Part shown: positions 32,212-43,700 of the stretch, one piece after another | Numbering within the stretch: position 1 is the stretch's first letter | Layout: each line of letters opens with the position of its first letter | Assembly (NCBI GenBank): GCA_004764695.1 | Contig: SMSO01000004.1 | Span: forward strand, 771,501 to 835,500 | Source of the DNA: Schizochytrium sp. TIO01 | Lineage: Eukaryota; Sar; Bigyra; Thraustochytrida; Thraustochytriidae | Direction: 5' to 3' | Length of the DNA stretch: 64,000 nucleotides | Position numbers and translations under genes: made by a program | The notes under the pieces: model-generated | What the model was told of the DNA's origin: nothing | The model's input: only the letters and a program-made list of their open reading frames with translations | Databases searched by the model: none

Positions 32212-33238
32212 ATTGTCATGACATAAAAACATTAACCGTGTATCGTATTCCTTTCCGATTTGTTATTTCTTCTTCTTCTTTTTTACATTCTTGATCTTTC
32301 TCGCTCGGCTTTCCATCCTCATCAAATAGTCTTGGGTCTGGAGACTTTGATAAATCAGTCGTGGACTTCAGCCCCATGCTTTGGTTATGGTACCTTTTGC
32401 TTTTCATGTTCTTTATTTCGTTTTTTTATCTTAGCACAGAAACTAACATGGATTTAGAGCTGTGCTGCCTAGCTAGACTTCCTTGGTTTTACAGATTTGG
32501 CAAATCTTGGTTGAGTTGTCTCTAAACAACGCACACCATTCGTCGAAGTGCTGGGGGTTTGCCGCAGCTTTACTTCAGAGTAGAAACTTTTTCTACCCGC
32601 GGCAGAGAGAAACCCTTGCCTCGGACTTTATATGAGGATTTCTTCAGATATGTGCAATCTTGTGTAATAGGAACTAAATGATATGGACACATTTGTGTTG
32701 CTATGCGGAATTCACAATAAATTGCGATGCGGTACCGTTACTAAGTTAAGCAGTTGACCTAGATCAATCAATAGGTTCTCGAAGGAAGACTTGTTACGTA
32801 GCTGGAACAGTAGTCTTCGACATTTGCGGGACTTGCTTCTTGGTCATATGTTTGTACATTAAATCAGCACTTAGCCTGGCACTCATTTTTTCATTTCGCT
32901 TCTTGTTTACTAACTAAAATTCAGAAGTACATACTATCTCTCGCAACCCGATCATCTCTCGCACATGCACGTTCCAAAGACAGCTCCAAAATGAAGAAAA
33001 AATGAAAAAACACTGTTTCTCGGCTTGCGCTTTTTCACTCGATTCTTTCCCGTTGCATCACTTTTCTTTTAAGCGCGAACTAGCAGAGTCTAAATGAATG
33101 CAATGTATACTTTGGTTAGAAATTATATTAAAAAAAGAAAGAGTAGGTGAAGTTACGACGGGTTGCACACAACGAGCTTAGAAAGCTCCTAGACAGTTGT
33201 GATTGAAAATGACAAAAAAAGAGCGCCAAAGTTGTAGT
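32212..33238. other. Convergent intergenic region (H2B / BCKDHB)
   Basis: 1.0 kb of moderately AT-rich sequence with both 3' UTRs. Small open frames on either strand lack motifs. Nothing else was recognised. Confidence 0.55.
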
Positions 33239-34363
33239 TTAGAACTCAATTACGCGCTTGATAGCCTCGAAGTTCTTGAGGTGGTCCGGGACGTAACACT
33301 TTTCAAAGACAAGAGGGAAGGGAGTATCGTATCCACAAACACGCTGAATAGGAGCCTCGAGATACAAAAAGCACTTATCAGAAATAGTGGCAGCAATTTC
33401 TCCAGCAAATCCAGAGGTCTTGGGAGCCTCATGACTCACAATGAGTCGGCCAGTCTTCTTGACCGAGTCAACAACTGTGGCAATATCCCAAGGTACAATG
33501 GTTCTGAGGTCAATAAGCTCACAAGATACACCCATTTCGGATTGGGCCATTTCACAAGCTTTAGCAAGAACATGCATCTGGGCACCCCAGCCAACGACGG
33601 TCACATCGGTACCAGGCTGGACAATTTCTGCCTTACCAAGGGGGATGGTATAGTCACCTACGGGGACGTCAGCAACAGAGCCACGGTACAGGGCCTTGGG
33701 TTCGAAGAACAAGCATGGGTTCGGGTCGCGGATACAGGACAACAGAAGACCCTTGGCCTGAATAGGATCACGCGGAATAACTACCTTAAGACCGGGCGTA
33801 TGGGTAAAATAAGCTTCCGGACTCTGACTGTGGTAGTGGCCACCATGGCCGATTGCACCATATGGAGCACGGACGGTGAGACCACCACAGTGGAATTGGT
33901 TGCCAGAACGGTAACGCATCTTGGCAGCTTCATTAACAAGTTGGTCAAAGGCTGGAAAGATGTAATCAGCGAACTGAATTTCGGCGATTGCGGTCCGCCC
34001 AGAGGCAGCGTAGCCAATACCGAAACCTGCAATACCTTGCTCACAGAGCGGGGTGTTGAAGACGCGGTTTTTGCCGAACTCGTCACGCAGGCCCATGCTG
34101 CAGCGGAAGACACCGCCAAAGGCCACATCCTCACCAAAGAGAACCGCCTTGTCGTCTGTCTTGAGGGCAATGCGCATAGCATCGTTAATGGCCATGAACA
34201 TGTTCATGCGCTCCTCAGGCTGAGTCATGTCCTCCACCGAGCCATCAGGCGTAGTAGCAGCAGCTGCTACAGAGCTTGACGCCCAGCGGCGTCCACTGTG
34301 GACTACAGCAGCTTTGTGACGCCAGGCAGAAGGTCCTCGCACCATTTTCGCAGCGACGTTCAT
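33239..34363 (-). CDS. BCKDHB: Branched-chain alpha-keto acid dehydrogenase E1 beta subunit, mitochondrial
   Basis: This 374-residue beta subunit of the thiamine-diphosphate E1 decarboxylase acts in Leu, Ile and Val breakdown in the mitochondrial matrix. The N-terminus ([17 protein letters not shown], then GRRWASSS) is Arg/Ser/Ala-rich without acidic residues, fitting a targeting peptide. The transketolase pyrimidine domain contains [35 protein letters not shown] and [20 protein letters not shown]. The C-terminal domain contains DLRTIVPWD and [22 protein letters not shown] and YHSQSPEA point to BCKDHB, not pyruvate dehydrogenase E1 beta. Length fits the family (about 390). The frame extends 12 codons upstream to a GTG; the ATG at 34363 is the first. 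The E1 alpha partner is not in the window. Confidence 0.96.
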   Translation of the reverse strand: MNVAAKMVRGPSAWRHKAAVVHSGRRWASSSVAAAATTPDGSVEDMTQPEERMNMFMAINDAMRIALKTDDKAVLFGEDVAFGGVFRCSMGLRDEFGKNRVFNTPLCEQGIAGFGIGYAASGRTAIAEIQFADYIFPAFDQLVNEAAKMRYRSGNQFHCGGLTVRAPYGAIGHGGHYHSQSPEAYFTHTPGLKVVIPRDPIQAKGLLLSCIRDPNPCLFFEPKALYRGSVADVPVGDYTIPLGKAEIVQPGTDVTVVGWGAQMHVLAKACEMAQSEMGVSCELIDLRTIVPWDIATVVDSVKKTGRLIVSHEAPKTSGFAGEIAATISDKCFLYLEAPIQRVCGYDTPFPLVFEKCYVPDHLKNFEAIKRVIEF

Positions 34364-35235
34364 GGTTGTTAGAATAATAATATATCGAAACAAATCCACC
34401 TCAAACCACGCTGCCCCAAAATTCTTAGCTTGCGGTTCCTAAGCCCCAGAAAGTCAGAAACTCACAAACACAAATAACACCTTGGACGCAAAGCTTAAAT
34501 CCGGCGTTGCTAGTATCCAAGATATTCTGTAGACACCTCGACCCCTTGCGCTTGCTTTGGAAAGATGTAGTGCCGAAAGCAAAAGCAGACCGAAGGCAAA
34601 GAAAGCTGTTGAGGCTCCAACAGGCGACGAAAAAGTGGAGTACGGGACGCGTTCGAATCTCAGCCGAGCTGGTTTTTGCAGGCTTGTCCACGGGTCGATC
34701 TGCGGCGGCCTATCTATCCCCAACTCCCTCCCTGCGTTTCGCGTCGTGTCACTCGTCGGGCTCCAGTCTTCAGCTTTCCAGGTTTGCTGCAAGACGGACT
34801 TCGACCAAGAACTGCCTTCGATGAAGGAATTTGTATTCTGCTAATTCTTATGCGATTATCCACCACATACAAGTCCAATATGAATCCCCTGTGTTCTCTT
34901 ACGGGACCCCGGGGCATGCTGTACAAAATCAGGGCGGCCAGTACAAAAAAAAAACACATCATGTGGAGAGAGAGCGCGAGATATATATACCAACGGCCCA
35001 CTCAAGCGAGCGCGCGGCAGGACCTAAGGGCCCTCGAGGCAGGCCAGGGCGTCTAAATGGTCTTAATCCCGGCCGCAGGGGCCCTCAACCGCGCCCTCAA
35101 GCGGCCGGGCAGGAGTGGACTGCGACCTGAGCTCTGCTGCTTTTGTTTCTCTTTGGCCTTTTTTGTTCCTTCCTCTTTCCACTTCTCTGAGGATTTCTTT
35201 CTTTTCCTCTCTTTCTGTTTGTTTGTTTGATAAAC

Positions 35236-35418
35236 ATTAGTTCATTCATTCATTAGTTCACTCATTCATTAGTTCATTCACTCATTCATTCACTCATTCA
35301 TTCACTCATTCATTCACTCATTCATTCACTCATTCATTCACTCATTCATTCACTCATTCATTCACTCATTCATTCACTCATTCATTCACTCATTCATTCA
35401 CTCATTAGTTCATTCATT
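35236..35418. repeat. 12-bp minisatellite (ATTCATTCACTC)n
   Basis: About eleven near-perfect 12-bp units at roughly 35272-35406, flanked by degenerate ATTAGTTC variants. The 12-mer looks like a higher-order form of an ATTC tetranucleotide in which every third unit mutated to ACTC. Confidence 0.92.
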
Positions 35419-35493
35419 TATAAAGCCATAGAAACAAACTGTTCTGTATTCGTCACTTTTTTACACTAAGTTGATGACGACAGAACAGAAATG

Positions 35494-35570
35494 ATGATAT
35501 GAAATGATGTGAAATGATGTGAATTGATATGAATTGATATGAATTGATATGAATTGATATGAATTGGTGT
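35494..35570. repeat. 10-bp minisatellite (GAATTGATAT)n
   Basis: Seven units with a 10-bp period. The first two carry GAAATGATGT variants and the later ones are identical. The period is close to one helical turn. Confidence 0.9.
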
Positions 35571-35669
35571 TATCACGATACGGATACGATCATGCGATTT
35601 AAAAAAACAAAAACAAAATAACAGAAACAAAAACAAAAACAGTGTTCTTTCTTTCTTTACTTTCTTTCT

Positions 35670-35671
<2 letters not shown>

Positions 35672-35712
<41 letters not shown>
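35672..35712. repeat. (AATC)10 microsatellite
   Basis: Ten perfect AATC units directly after a TTTC-rich stretch. Confidence 0.92.
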
Positions 35713-35872
35713 TACTTTTGTGTTGCGCTAAGTGCGCTAGGAGTCTCCCTAATGCCTGGCCCCTTTGGAAGTTGCTGGAAATGATTAAACCATCATTTTT
35801 GTTCTATCTCTCCTTTCTTTGTTACCCCCCTTCTACCCCGCGGCACTACCATTAACACTACGAGCGCCTCTC

Positions 35873-35923
35873 TTTCGTTCTTTCGTTCTTTCGTTCTTTC
35901 GTTCTTTCGTTCTTTCGTTCTTC
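35873..35923. repeat. 8-bp repeat (TTTCGTTC)n
   Basis: Six or more perfect 8-bp units, equivalent to a TTTC run with every second unit changed to GTTC. Confidence 0.92.
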
Positions 35924-36135
35924 TCGCAGGCAGTAAGTACAGTAGAGCCTGCTTAGCTACCTACCCCTGGATCTGTTCCTTTTCTCTTGCTTTGTTTGTT
36001 TTTGTTTCAACTCAAATTGAAACCAAACCACAAGCGCCATGGAAACCATAGAAAGCATGGTACACAGGAAACCAAACAATGAAACAAAACCCTTCGCAGT
36101 GAAAGAAGCAAAAGAGAAACGAACACCCTTCAGAT

Positions 36136-36180
<45 letters not shown>

Positions 36181-36279
36181 AACAGCAATAGCAACAATAA
36201 CAACAATAACAATAACAACAATAACAATAACAATAACAATGATAACAATAACAATGATAACAATGATAATAACAATAAC
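36136..36279. repeat. (AAC)14 grading into AACAAT repeats
   Basis: About fourteen perfect AAC units (36136-36179), then a degenerate AAT/AAC series to 36279. On the minus strand this is an open polyleucine frame, which is not a gene. Confidence 0.92.
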
Positions 36280-36473
36280 TGAATGGAAAGTTTGGGACCT
36301 CGAAGAGGCATGCGGCAGTACAAATTTGTCTCCGCGACGTTCATGCGTGGCACCCTCGCAGGCGCCGGCTCGGGCGCGCGGGGGTGGCTCGGCTGGGCCT
36401 CCCTGGCCTTCGGCTGCCTCCCCGAGCCCTCCGCGCTGCTTCCCACGCCCTCGCTGCAGCTTCGAGCGCCATC

Positions 36474-36521
36474 ATCACATCACTTCACATCACATCACAT
36501 CACATCACATCACATCACATC
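36474..36521. repeat. 5-bp repeat (CACAT)n
   Basis: Eight to nine CACAT units ending at a CGATCGATCG-like palindrome. Confidence 0.9.
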
Positions 36522-36674
36522 GATCGATTGAGCACATTTCCTCGCCGCCTAAGGACTCCTAAGGTTTAGCCTAAGAGGCACCGCCGCAATCTTTGGAGCA
36601 GAAACTGTCGATGGCGGGCGATGGGCAAGGAATCCCAAGCGCTCCGCCGCCGTGGAAGGGCAGAAGCTGGCGCC

Positions 36675-36740
36675 AGACAGGCAGACAGGCAGAGAGGCAG
36701 AGAGGCAGACAGACAGAGAGGCAGACAGACAGAGAGGCAG
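36675..36740. repeat. AGGCAGAC/AGGCAGAG composite repeat
   Basis: Interleaved GGCAGACA and GGCAGAGA units, about eight copies of a purine-rich 8-mer, inside a GC-richer islet. Confidence 0.85.
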
Positions 36741-36925
36741 CCTTCTCCAACGCAACGCGGCGCTGTGATCGATCGCGCCTTCTTCACAAAAAGTCATGCA
36801 CTCGAGTCCTCCAACAGGCTAAGGGTTACATGGGATAAACCTTAGCAATGGGCGCCAGGGAGGCGCCAGGCGGCAGTAGGACTCACTAGGTGATGGATAG
36901 GACTGGTATATAGGCGTTATGCGCT

Positions 36926-36968
<43 letters not shown>

Positions 36969-37078
36969 CTCTTTCTCTATTTTTCTTTACTTTGATTCTT
37001 TCTTTACTTTGTTTCTTTTTACTCTCTCTCTCTCTTTCTCTCTTTTTGTTCCACTTTGTTTCTTTCTCTCTTTCTTTC
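36926..37078. repeat. (TTTC)11 and flanking polypyrimidine tract
   Basis: A perfect TTTC run to about 36968 is followed by CT-rich sequence to about 37078. It is polypyrimidine on this strand, the reverse orientation of the GAAA run at 8.15 kb. Confidence 0.9.
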
Positions 37079-37420
37079 TCGTTGGCGCATTCTGTGTTCA
37101 TGTCTGCGGAGAGAGCATCACAGAAAGGAGGAGAGACAGACGGACCACCTTGAGCGAAGGCGAAGAACGGCGTTGCCTTTGCCCTCTTCGCCCTCCCTCC
37201 TCTCGCTTGCTCCGCGCGGCGCTGCGCCCACGGAGCCTCAGGGCGCTGTTCACGTGAGTGAAGGCAACGAAGAAGCGGGAAAGCAGCAGAAGTGGTCCGT
37301 ACGTACATGAGAGGGCAACAAAAACAGACAGGCGCCGCTGCACTACACCGTGTCTGGTATGTGGCCCAATTGTGAGAAGGGCGACAAAAACGAGGATCAC
37401 AAAGCATTGAGGAAGAGCAG

Positions 37421-37481
37421 AAAGCAATGCAATGCAAAGCAATGCAATGCAATGCAAAGCAATGCAATGCAAAGCAATGCA
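37421..37481. repeat. 5-bp repeat (AATGC/AAAGC)n
   Basis: Twelve 5-bp units alternate between AATGC and AAAGC in a two-to-one pattern, giving a 15-bp higher-order period over part of the tract. Confidence 0.88.
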
Positions 37482-37704
37482 AAAGGGAAGGGAAATAAAG
37501 CAAAGCGAAGCAAAGGAAGACGAAGCGAGGAAGGAGCAGCGCAGAGACGTGGATGTATATATATGCTGGAGATGAAGGTGCTGACGACGCCAGCGGGCAC
37601 CTGATGGCCTAATCAGGTCGCGATCACATCCTTCCCGAGAACTGTGGGCCCTAACTGCTCTGTACCCATCGTCGATGATCGATGCGCGATCAGTCTGGGA
37701 AAAG

Positions 37705-37812
37705 GAATGAATGAATGATTGATTGATTGATAGGTTGATTAGTTAATTTGTCAACTAGTAAATTGGTCAATTAGTAAATTAGTCAATTGGTATATTTGAT
37801 TGATTGATTGAC
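37705..37812. repeat. Degenerate GATT/AATT repeat
   Basis: GAATGAATGATTGATTGATTG is followed by diverged TTAGTAAATTGGTCAA-like units and a second GATT run near 37800. Probably an eroded microsatellite. Confidence 0.7.
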
Positions 37813-38725
37813 TGCCTGAAGGTATATTGGGTCTTTTGTGAGCAACTTGAAAACTCGAGTTGATGCCTATGTGAATGAATAAGATAGTTGTTTTTATGGT
37901 TTAATTCTAATTTATGGGTCATGTATGCTTCCCAGATTATATCATATATCATATTGCGAGGAAGGAACAGAAACGGAAATAGAAATCATGACTCGGATAG
38001 GCTGAGAGACATATCCGAAAAACGATGAATGACATTCGGAATGAACGATTTAATAGACAGAAAGTCATCATAATGAAGAAATTAGGCACGAATGACGAAC
38101 TCCCTCCGTGCGCCGTGACGAACATGCGAAAATCACGATTGGTTTCGTAACGATTCGCTGACGGGTAGAGAAACGCTTGTGAATAAAGAGGGCTAACCGC
38201 TTTATAGGCCTTATAAAGGTCCAAAGAGGGAAATAAGGGGGTGGGGGGATAATAGTCAATTAGGCAAATTTATAAGTGTATTTATTCAAGTGTAATAAAA
38301 TACGGTGTATTTTAATTGGGCTCCTCCTGCTACGGTATCGTACGTTCTGAGGAATCAATCAACGGCATCGACGCCAGTCCCAGATTGTGAAGCAAGGCGC
38401 AGGCGGCGCGACGGAGAGGAGGTGCGGAGACAAGGGCCCCGCTCGGGGATCTAGAGGTACCCCGAAATAACTGTCATAAAGAGAGGAGCGAGCTGGCGGT
38501 GTCTGGCACGCGATATCTGGGCCTTGAAATCGCCAGGGTTTCTTTCTTTCATTCTTTACGCTTCTTCTGCTGTTGAGTTACTATCAAAAATATCTTGGAG
38601 ACTGCCTCTCCAAGACTTCTTCTCCAAGGATCTGCAAGGTTAATCGTGAGTGTGTTTGGATATCTACTCGCTATAACTGCTAGCTTTGAGAAAACGTCAA
38701 CGAGGCAGAAATATTACTTGAGAGG

Positions 38726-40720
38726 ATGCCGTCATTGAGCATGTGGTTGCGTGGAGAAATATTTGATCATGGACTTCTCCATGTGGCATTTCTAGAGAGG
38801 GAACCAGAACCGTCAAATGCTTCTGTGGGACGTGCATTCGATAGAATCGGACGCTGTCTTATTGCGTTGCGTACACGAGGCCTTGGGTCGATGCTAGTGA
38901 AGGGAGATTTTGAAGCCTGTGCTAATATGCTGCGAGCCGTGTGGAATGAAGCTGCGGAACCTGGTGACCGAAGCATTACAGAAGACGAATGCTCAAGCTT
39001 GCTGCAGATTTTCTCCATCTTAAAGTCCCCGAAATGGATCTCAGACCGCCAGGCAGAAGCGGAATTTGTACTTTTCCTCGTCGTACAATTCTTTTTCCAG
39101 TCACATACGCATCTCCAACGCAATGATCAAGTATGCTGGCCTTCGGACGTTCCGGAACACATGAGCGAAGCGTCACCCATTCAAAGCTTCTATTCATACT
39201 CCCCGTCATCATCCGTAATGGAAGAAGATACCGTGATGAGCTCTGGCCACACACCTGTCACAGCGGCATCTCCTCGAGCGGCATCTCCTCGGTCGTTAGC
39301 TGTTCGGGCTGTATCCCAAGAAAGTGAACAGCGGCTGGAGTTCCTTCGGTCTCATCTTAGAGACATCTTTTGGCTTTTGAGTTTGTGCGACGCTCTCAGT
39401 GCGAGGAGTTCATTTCTCGAACGATGGAATTTGCAGGAAATCAGTGCACATGTGGTATTTGCATTACGTTTCCTCATTACTGATCAAGATAACCTTCAGC
39501 AAGTGTCACCAGGGCAGGACACTAAGACATCTTGCTTGGAGCTCGAATTACAACTGGGAAGATCACTTACGCTAAATAACGATGCAAACCCGCGCCCATC
39601 TCAGTTGCTTGACCCAGATGTTGAAATGGATGAGGAAATGATTGACGCCGTTGATATTGCAAGCCCTGCTCCAGATAGCCGTGAAAATAAAACAAGTGAT
39701 GAACAAGAGCTTGCTGTGTCTGGACGCAAACGTGCTCCCTCCCTGACAGTATCCACCATGACTCCTGCAAATAACGTAATTCTGGCCAATATCAGGCGTC
39801 GAACAGTTGTAGAGCCTGATCCAACCCATCAATCAAACGAACTCAGTGCAAGGGAGGGAGAAGGTATCTTGCCGGTAAATAAGCTGGCTATTTTTGCTTG
39901 TAGAAGCTCCTATATATACGCGCTTATGCCCAGTAAGCATGTTCGTATCGTCGGCTGTACAAACTCGATTATTGTACTTGGACCCTGTGCAGAGATTGTT
40001 ACAATCGAACACTGTAGCAATCTGGAGGTTATGGGAATTACCCAATATCTGACAGTGGGAAATTCGTATGATTGTAAAATTAATGTCCATACCCTGAAGG
40101 CGAGGCCGATTCTTTTTGGAGACTGTCGTAGCCTTGAGCTTGGACCGTTTAACACTTTTTATCCAAGGCTGAACCAGCACCTTGTTAGCGTTGGGATTGA
40201 CCCGAAAAAGAGCTTCCCTTCCTTGAGCTTCCTGTGCCTTCAGCCTGTTGATATTACTGTGCAAACTGGTAGTGGCTCATCTGCATGGACTCTTTTACCT
40301 CCTTCTGATTTTACTCCCTTTGTCGTACCGTTACAAGAGCCCAGTTTTGGCGACGCATGCAGAGATAACCCCGTAGGTCTTCCTCCCTTGTACGCTCAAG
40401 CTCTCTTTCAAAAGGTCGACCGGGTCGAGTCTCTTTTGCGGAGACTTGCACTCGCGTACACATCGGACAATCAATATGATGACACTGAGGAGGAATCGCC
40501 AAAAGACGACTGCGACACGCCAACGGGTGAATCAAAGATGGAGCAGCCAGCAACAGATGGCTCCTCAAAGGAGTCCACAATCCCAAGAAGGCAACAACTC
40601 GAACGTCTCTTTCAAGAATATTTCCGAGATTGGCTTATATCCACGGGAAACGTCCGTCAAGTCCTTGACTTGGTCAAGTTGAACGCGTCTTCGTCGGCGA
40701 GCTCTTCATTTTCTAACTAA
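38726..40720 (+). CDS. TBCCD1: TBCC domain-containing protein 1 homologue
   Basis: A 664-residue protein related to TBCCD1, which locates the centrosome/basal body relative to the nucleus in animals and green algae (family knowledge). The N-terminal helical region (from LRGEIFDHGLLHVAFLE) is followed by a Ser/Pro-rich linker, and the TBCC beta-helix is at about residues 385-480 (FACRSSYIYALMPSKHVRIV, then GPCAEIVTIEHCSNLEVM and ILFGDCRSLELGPFNTFYP). A C-terminal acidic segment and a short helix (FQEYFRDWLISTGNVRQVLDL) end the protein. Tubulin cofactor C and RP2 are much shorter and lack the long N-terminal region. The ATG at 38726 is the first in frame. It converges on the next gene with only 38 bp between stop codons. 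Confidence 0.88.
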   Translation: MPSLSMWLRGEIFDHGLLHVAFLEREPEPSNASVGRAFDRIGRCLIALRTRGLGSMLVKGDFEACANMLRAVWNEAAEPGDRSITEDECSSLLQIFSILKSPKWISDRQAEAEFVLFLVVQFFFQSHTHLQRNDQVCWPSDVPEHMSEASPIQSFYSYSPSSSVMEEDTVMSSGHTPVTAASPRAASPRSLAVRAVSQESEQRLEFLRSHLRDIFWLLSLCDALSARSSFLERWNLQEISAHVVFALRFLITDQDNLQQVSPGQDTKTSCLELELQLGRSLTLNNDANPRPSQLLDPDVEMDEEMIDAVDIASPAPDSRENKTSDEQELAVSGRKRAPSLTVSTMTPANNVILANIRRRTVVEPDPTHQSNELSAREGEGILPVNKLAIFACRSSYIYALMPSKHVRIVGCTNSIIVLGPCAEIVTIEHCSNLEVMGITQYLTVGNSYDCKINVHTLKARPILFGDCRSLELGPFNTFYPRLNQHLVSVGIDPKKSFPSLSFLCLQPVDITVQTGSGSSAWTLLPPSDFTPFVVPLQEPSFGDACRDNPVGLPPLYAQALFQKVDRVESLLRRLALAYTSDNQYDDTEEESPKDDCDTPTGESKMEQPATDGSSKESTIPRRQQLERLFQEYFRDWLISTGNVRQVLDLVKLNASSSASSSFSN

Positions 40721-40758
40721 AACGCAACATTCACAACAAATACACAACCTTCATCGAA

Positions 40759-43700
40759 TTAAAGTAACTTAGAAGCTATTCCCCTGGGCAAGGGACCGTA
40801 TTCAGTTTCCCACTTGTTAAATCGATTTAACTTCTCCTTTTGTATGTCTTGAATAGTGTCACTCCGCCGATTAATAGTCATCAGGGCATCGCGTTCGGTC
40901 GCTTCATCTAGGTCCGTCTTCTCCAGTTGCATAGCGCATGCTTCAACTTCAGCCTGCAGCTTTGCGATCTCGGTCTCCGCCAAAAGCATTGGAATTAAGC
41001 CTTGGCATTTGGCAATCTCCCGGCGGTACTTGCTTAATAGATCTGGCGTTGCATGTGCAGAAAGTTCCAATTTTTGCAGAAGCACAAGACGATGTTTTGC
41101 TTGCTCCTCATCGAGCCCAATAGCACGCATCTTTGCCCAGCCACCCTCAAGGTCGCGTTTGATTACTGAAATTTTGCGTTCCTGGTCTGCACCGCAATCG
41201 GTGCGCATTTTCTGAATGTATTGGTTTGCGGCTTCTATAGAAGAAACTGAAGGAAGACCATGCTGCTGCATCTCTCGAGCAAGAATTGCCCCCTCCCTTT
41301 CAGCGGCTATTCTCTGTTTCTTCAAGTCTTCCAAGGTAGCTGCGAGCTGAGGCTTATTTTGTCGAAGTGAATTCAACTGTCCGGATATAGCCTGTCGAAA
41401 CTGTGAAGTGGTCTTACGCTGCACGGTGGCAAGTACTTCTTTTGACTTTTCTTGAATCCCAGATACCTGTTTTGCATAGTTTTCATTAGCTTTGGTTTGA
41501 GCGAGGCGGAGTTTCCTTCGAATGTCTCCAATAGCTTCATTTGTACGTGCTTCAGCTGTTTGGACTACACGTCGTTGTTCAGCATCTTCAAGACCTTGAA
41601 TTTGCTCAAGTAGATCCTTCCGACGCTTGTGATGACCTCGAAACTCTGCATCTTGTAAAGTGCGTTGCAAGCTGTTAACGGCTTCAAGCTCTCTCAGCTT
41701 GTCTTGAACTTGGTTTTCAGGAAAAGCAGATTTTGCCAAGAGATCCTTGCACTCCAATATTTTTAACTTGAGTGCCTCAATATCATTTACTGTCTTGGCT
41801 GATTTTCGCAAAGTCTCGTCCACCTCGGTCTGCTTTTCTTCAATTTTTTGTGCAACTATTGTAATTTTGTCAAGAAGGTCTGTCGGATTGTGATCATGTG
41901 CTGAGGATCTCCTTCGTCGTGTAAACCCAATAGAGAGGGATCGAGGTTTCTCACCAGAATCTTTCTCAAGTACTCGGCTCACTGGAGCATTATTCTTCAT
42001 TTGATTCAAACATGCCAGAGCCACAACATGTCGCTTTTCAGCAAAGTTAGACAAAATTTGCAATTCGAGTTCCTCTCGATCATCATCAAAGATCTTGCGA
42101 AGTTCTTGCGACTGAGCTTTTATCATTTGGCTTAGTTGATCTTGCTCCCTGTTTCTACGAGAGATCAAGGCTGATCGGAATTCCTGCTCTCGGGCGCGAC
42201 GTGCAGCAAGTCTCTTTTCCTCTTCTTCTCTCTCCTTCGCAGCTCGAAGACGTTCTTCCTCTTCTTCTCTCTCCTTCGCAGCTCGAAGACGTTCTTCCTC
42301 TTCTTCTCTCTCCTTTGCAGCTCGAAGACGTTCTTCCTCTTCTTCTCTCTCCTTCGCAGCTCGAAGACGTTCTTCCTCTTCTTCTCTCTCCTTCGCAGCT
42401 TGAAGACGTTCTTCCTCTTCTTCTTTCTCCTTCGCTGCTTGAAGACGTTCTTTCTCTTCTTCTTTCTCCTTTGCAGCTCGAAGACGTTCTTCATCATTCT
42501 CTTTTCGTATTGCATTCTCTTTTGATTTTCTTGCTAGGTCTTCTTGTTCGATTTCTTGTGCAAGCCGCTCTCTTTCGGACTCCAGCTCCGCAAGACGCTG
42601 GCTTTCAAACAAATCTTCGTTTTGCTCAATCTTCAAACTATGATCCTTTCCTTCTTCTTGGGTTTTGGACACTTCGCTGTCTCGATTTTGTTGCAGAAGC
42701 TCTTTCTGCTCAAATTCTCTCCTTGTGCCAACAGTAGTTGCCTCCTTAGCAGTACTTGCTGTCTCCTCTTTCTCCTCTTCTTCTTCTTCTTCTTGATGTT
42801 TCTTCAGAAGCGAGAGTCTTTCTTCTTGTTGCTTTCTCAGCCGTTCCTGACGTAGCTTATCTACGAGCAATTCACGAGTTGGTTTCGAGCCCTGTGAGGA
42901 GCTAGAAGACTTGCGCTCGAGGTTTTTGGTTTGTACAATTTTCGACTCGTCAGGCCTGTCCAAATTTTTACCTTCTTTGCCTTGTGTTGCCTTCAGAAGT
43001 TCAGTCGCCAAAGCATTGTCAAGCGTGGGTCTATCCCAGCGTACCCCTTCACGATTTTTGTTGTCGCCCGTTCTGCTGTCCTCCAAATCGTTGTTATCAT
43101 TGTTCAACTCATTTGAAGTTAGTGCAATGTTGTTTGGTTGATATGCTTTAGAACTACCTGCATTACCTTTCAGATGCTCTGATCCTTCAGTGGGCAACGA
43201 ATGTGCTGAAGATGAGGACGTGTTTGCAGCTTCTGCTACAATACCTAGGCTTCTTGAACTTCTCCTTTGCTGGCTAAGCTTACGGAGAGATGCCAGACGT
43301 CGGATTGTACGAGATTCTATTGAGGCCGAAGATGCTTGGGAGCCAGCATCAGAAATAATCGATTGCTCATCCTCACCACGGGTAGTTAAGCTCGTCTGCT
43401 TGGATGAGTTAGACCTTTTTCCCATACCTACTATATCTCGATCTATTTCGAGCGCCTTCAAAACTGAATTTGCATTGATACTTTCTTCCAGATTGTCAGA
43501 GGTAACCACTTCATCCTCTCCTGGGCAGGTAGATACCGAAGAAACCTTGGCTAAATCTTGACCTTTACTTAATTTCCTAGACGAGCGCAAAGACTGCTGA
43601 GCTCTCGCCACAGGAAGAGTTGAAATTTCGGATGATGAAGCCAAAGCTTCCTTTCGTGTGACATCTTCTGGCAGCTGATCTACTTTGCTAGATTCCTTGG

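Larger units (their letters stand above)
34364..38725. other. 4.4-kb gene-free, repeat-dense region
   Basis: It starts with the BCKDHB promoter (GC-rich to about 35.13 kb) and ends with the TBCCD1 promoter. Between about 35.2 and 37.8 kb nearly every few hundred bases carry a different simple repeat (3-, 4-, 5-, 8-, 10- and 12-bp units), listed separately, mixed with GC-rich islets (36.29-36.48 and 37.13-37.33 kb). All apparent open frames are repeat translations. No transposon ends or RNA gene were recognised. Confidence 0.75.

Noticed and set aside
33203-34279. 358-codon plus-strand open frame opposite BCKDHB
   Set aside because: It is an antisense shadow of a clearly recognised gene; its composition is that of the complement of conserved BCKDHB codons.
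34425-34844. Overlapping open frames upstream of BCKDHB
   Set aside because: About 90-110 codons on both strands in GC-rich promoter DNA, with no motif and no conservation cue.
36012-36446. Minus-strand polyleucine open frame
   Set aside because: It is the translation of the AAC/AAT repeat, not a membrane protein.
36886-37503. 205-codon minus-strand open frame in the repeat island
   Set aside because: It is built from the TTTC and AATGC repeats (Lys/Glu/Arg and Ala/Leu/His runs) with no unique protein-like core.
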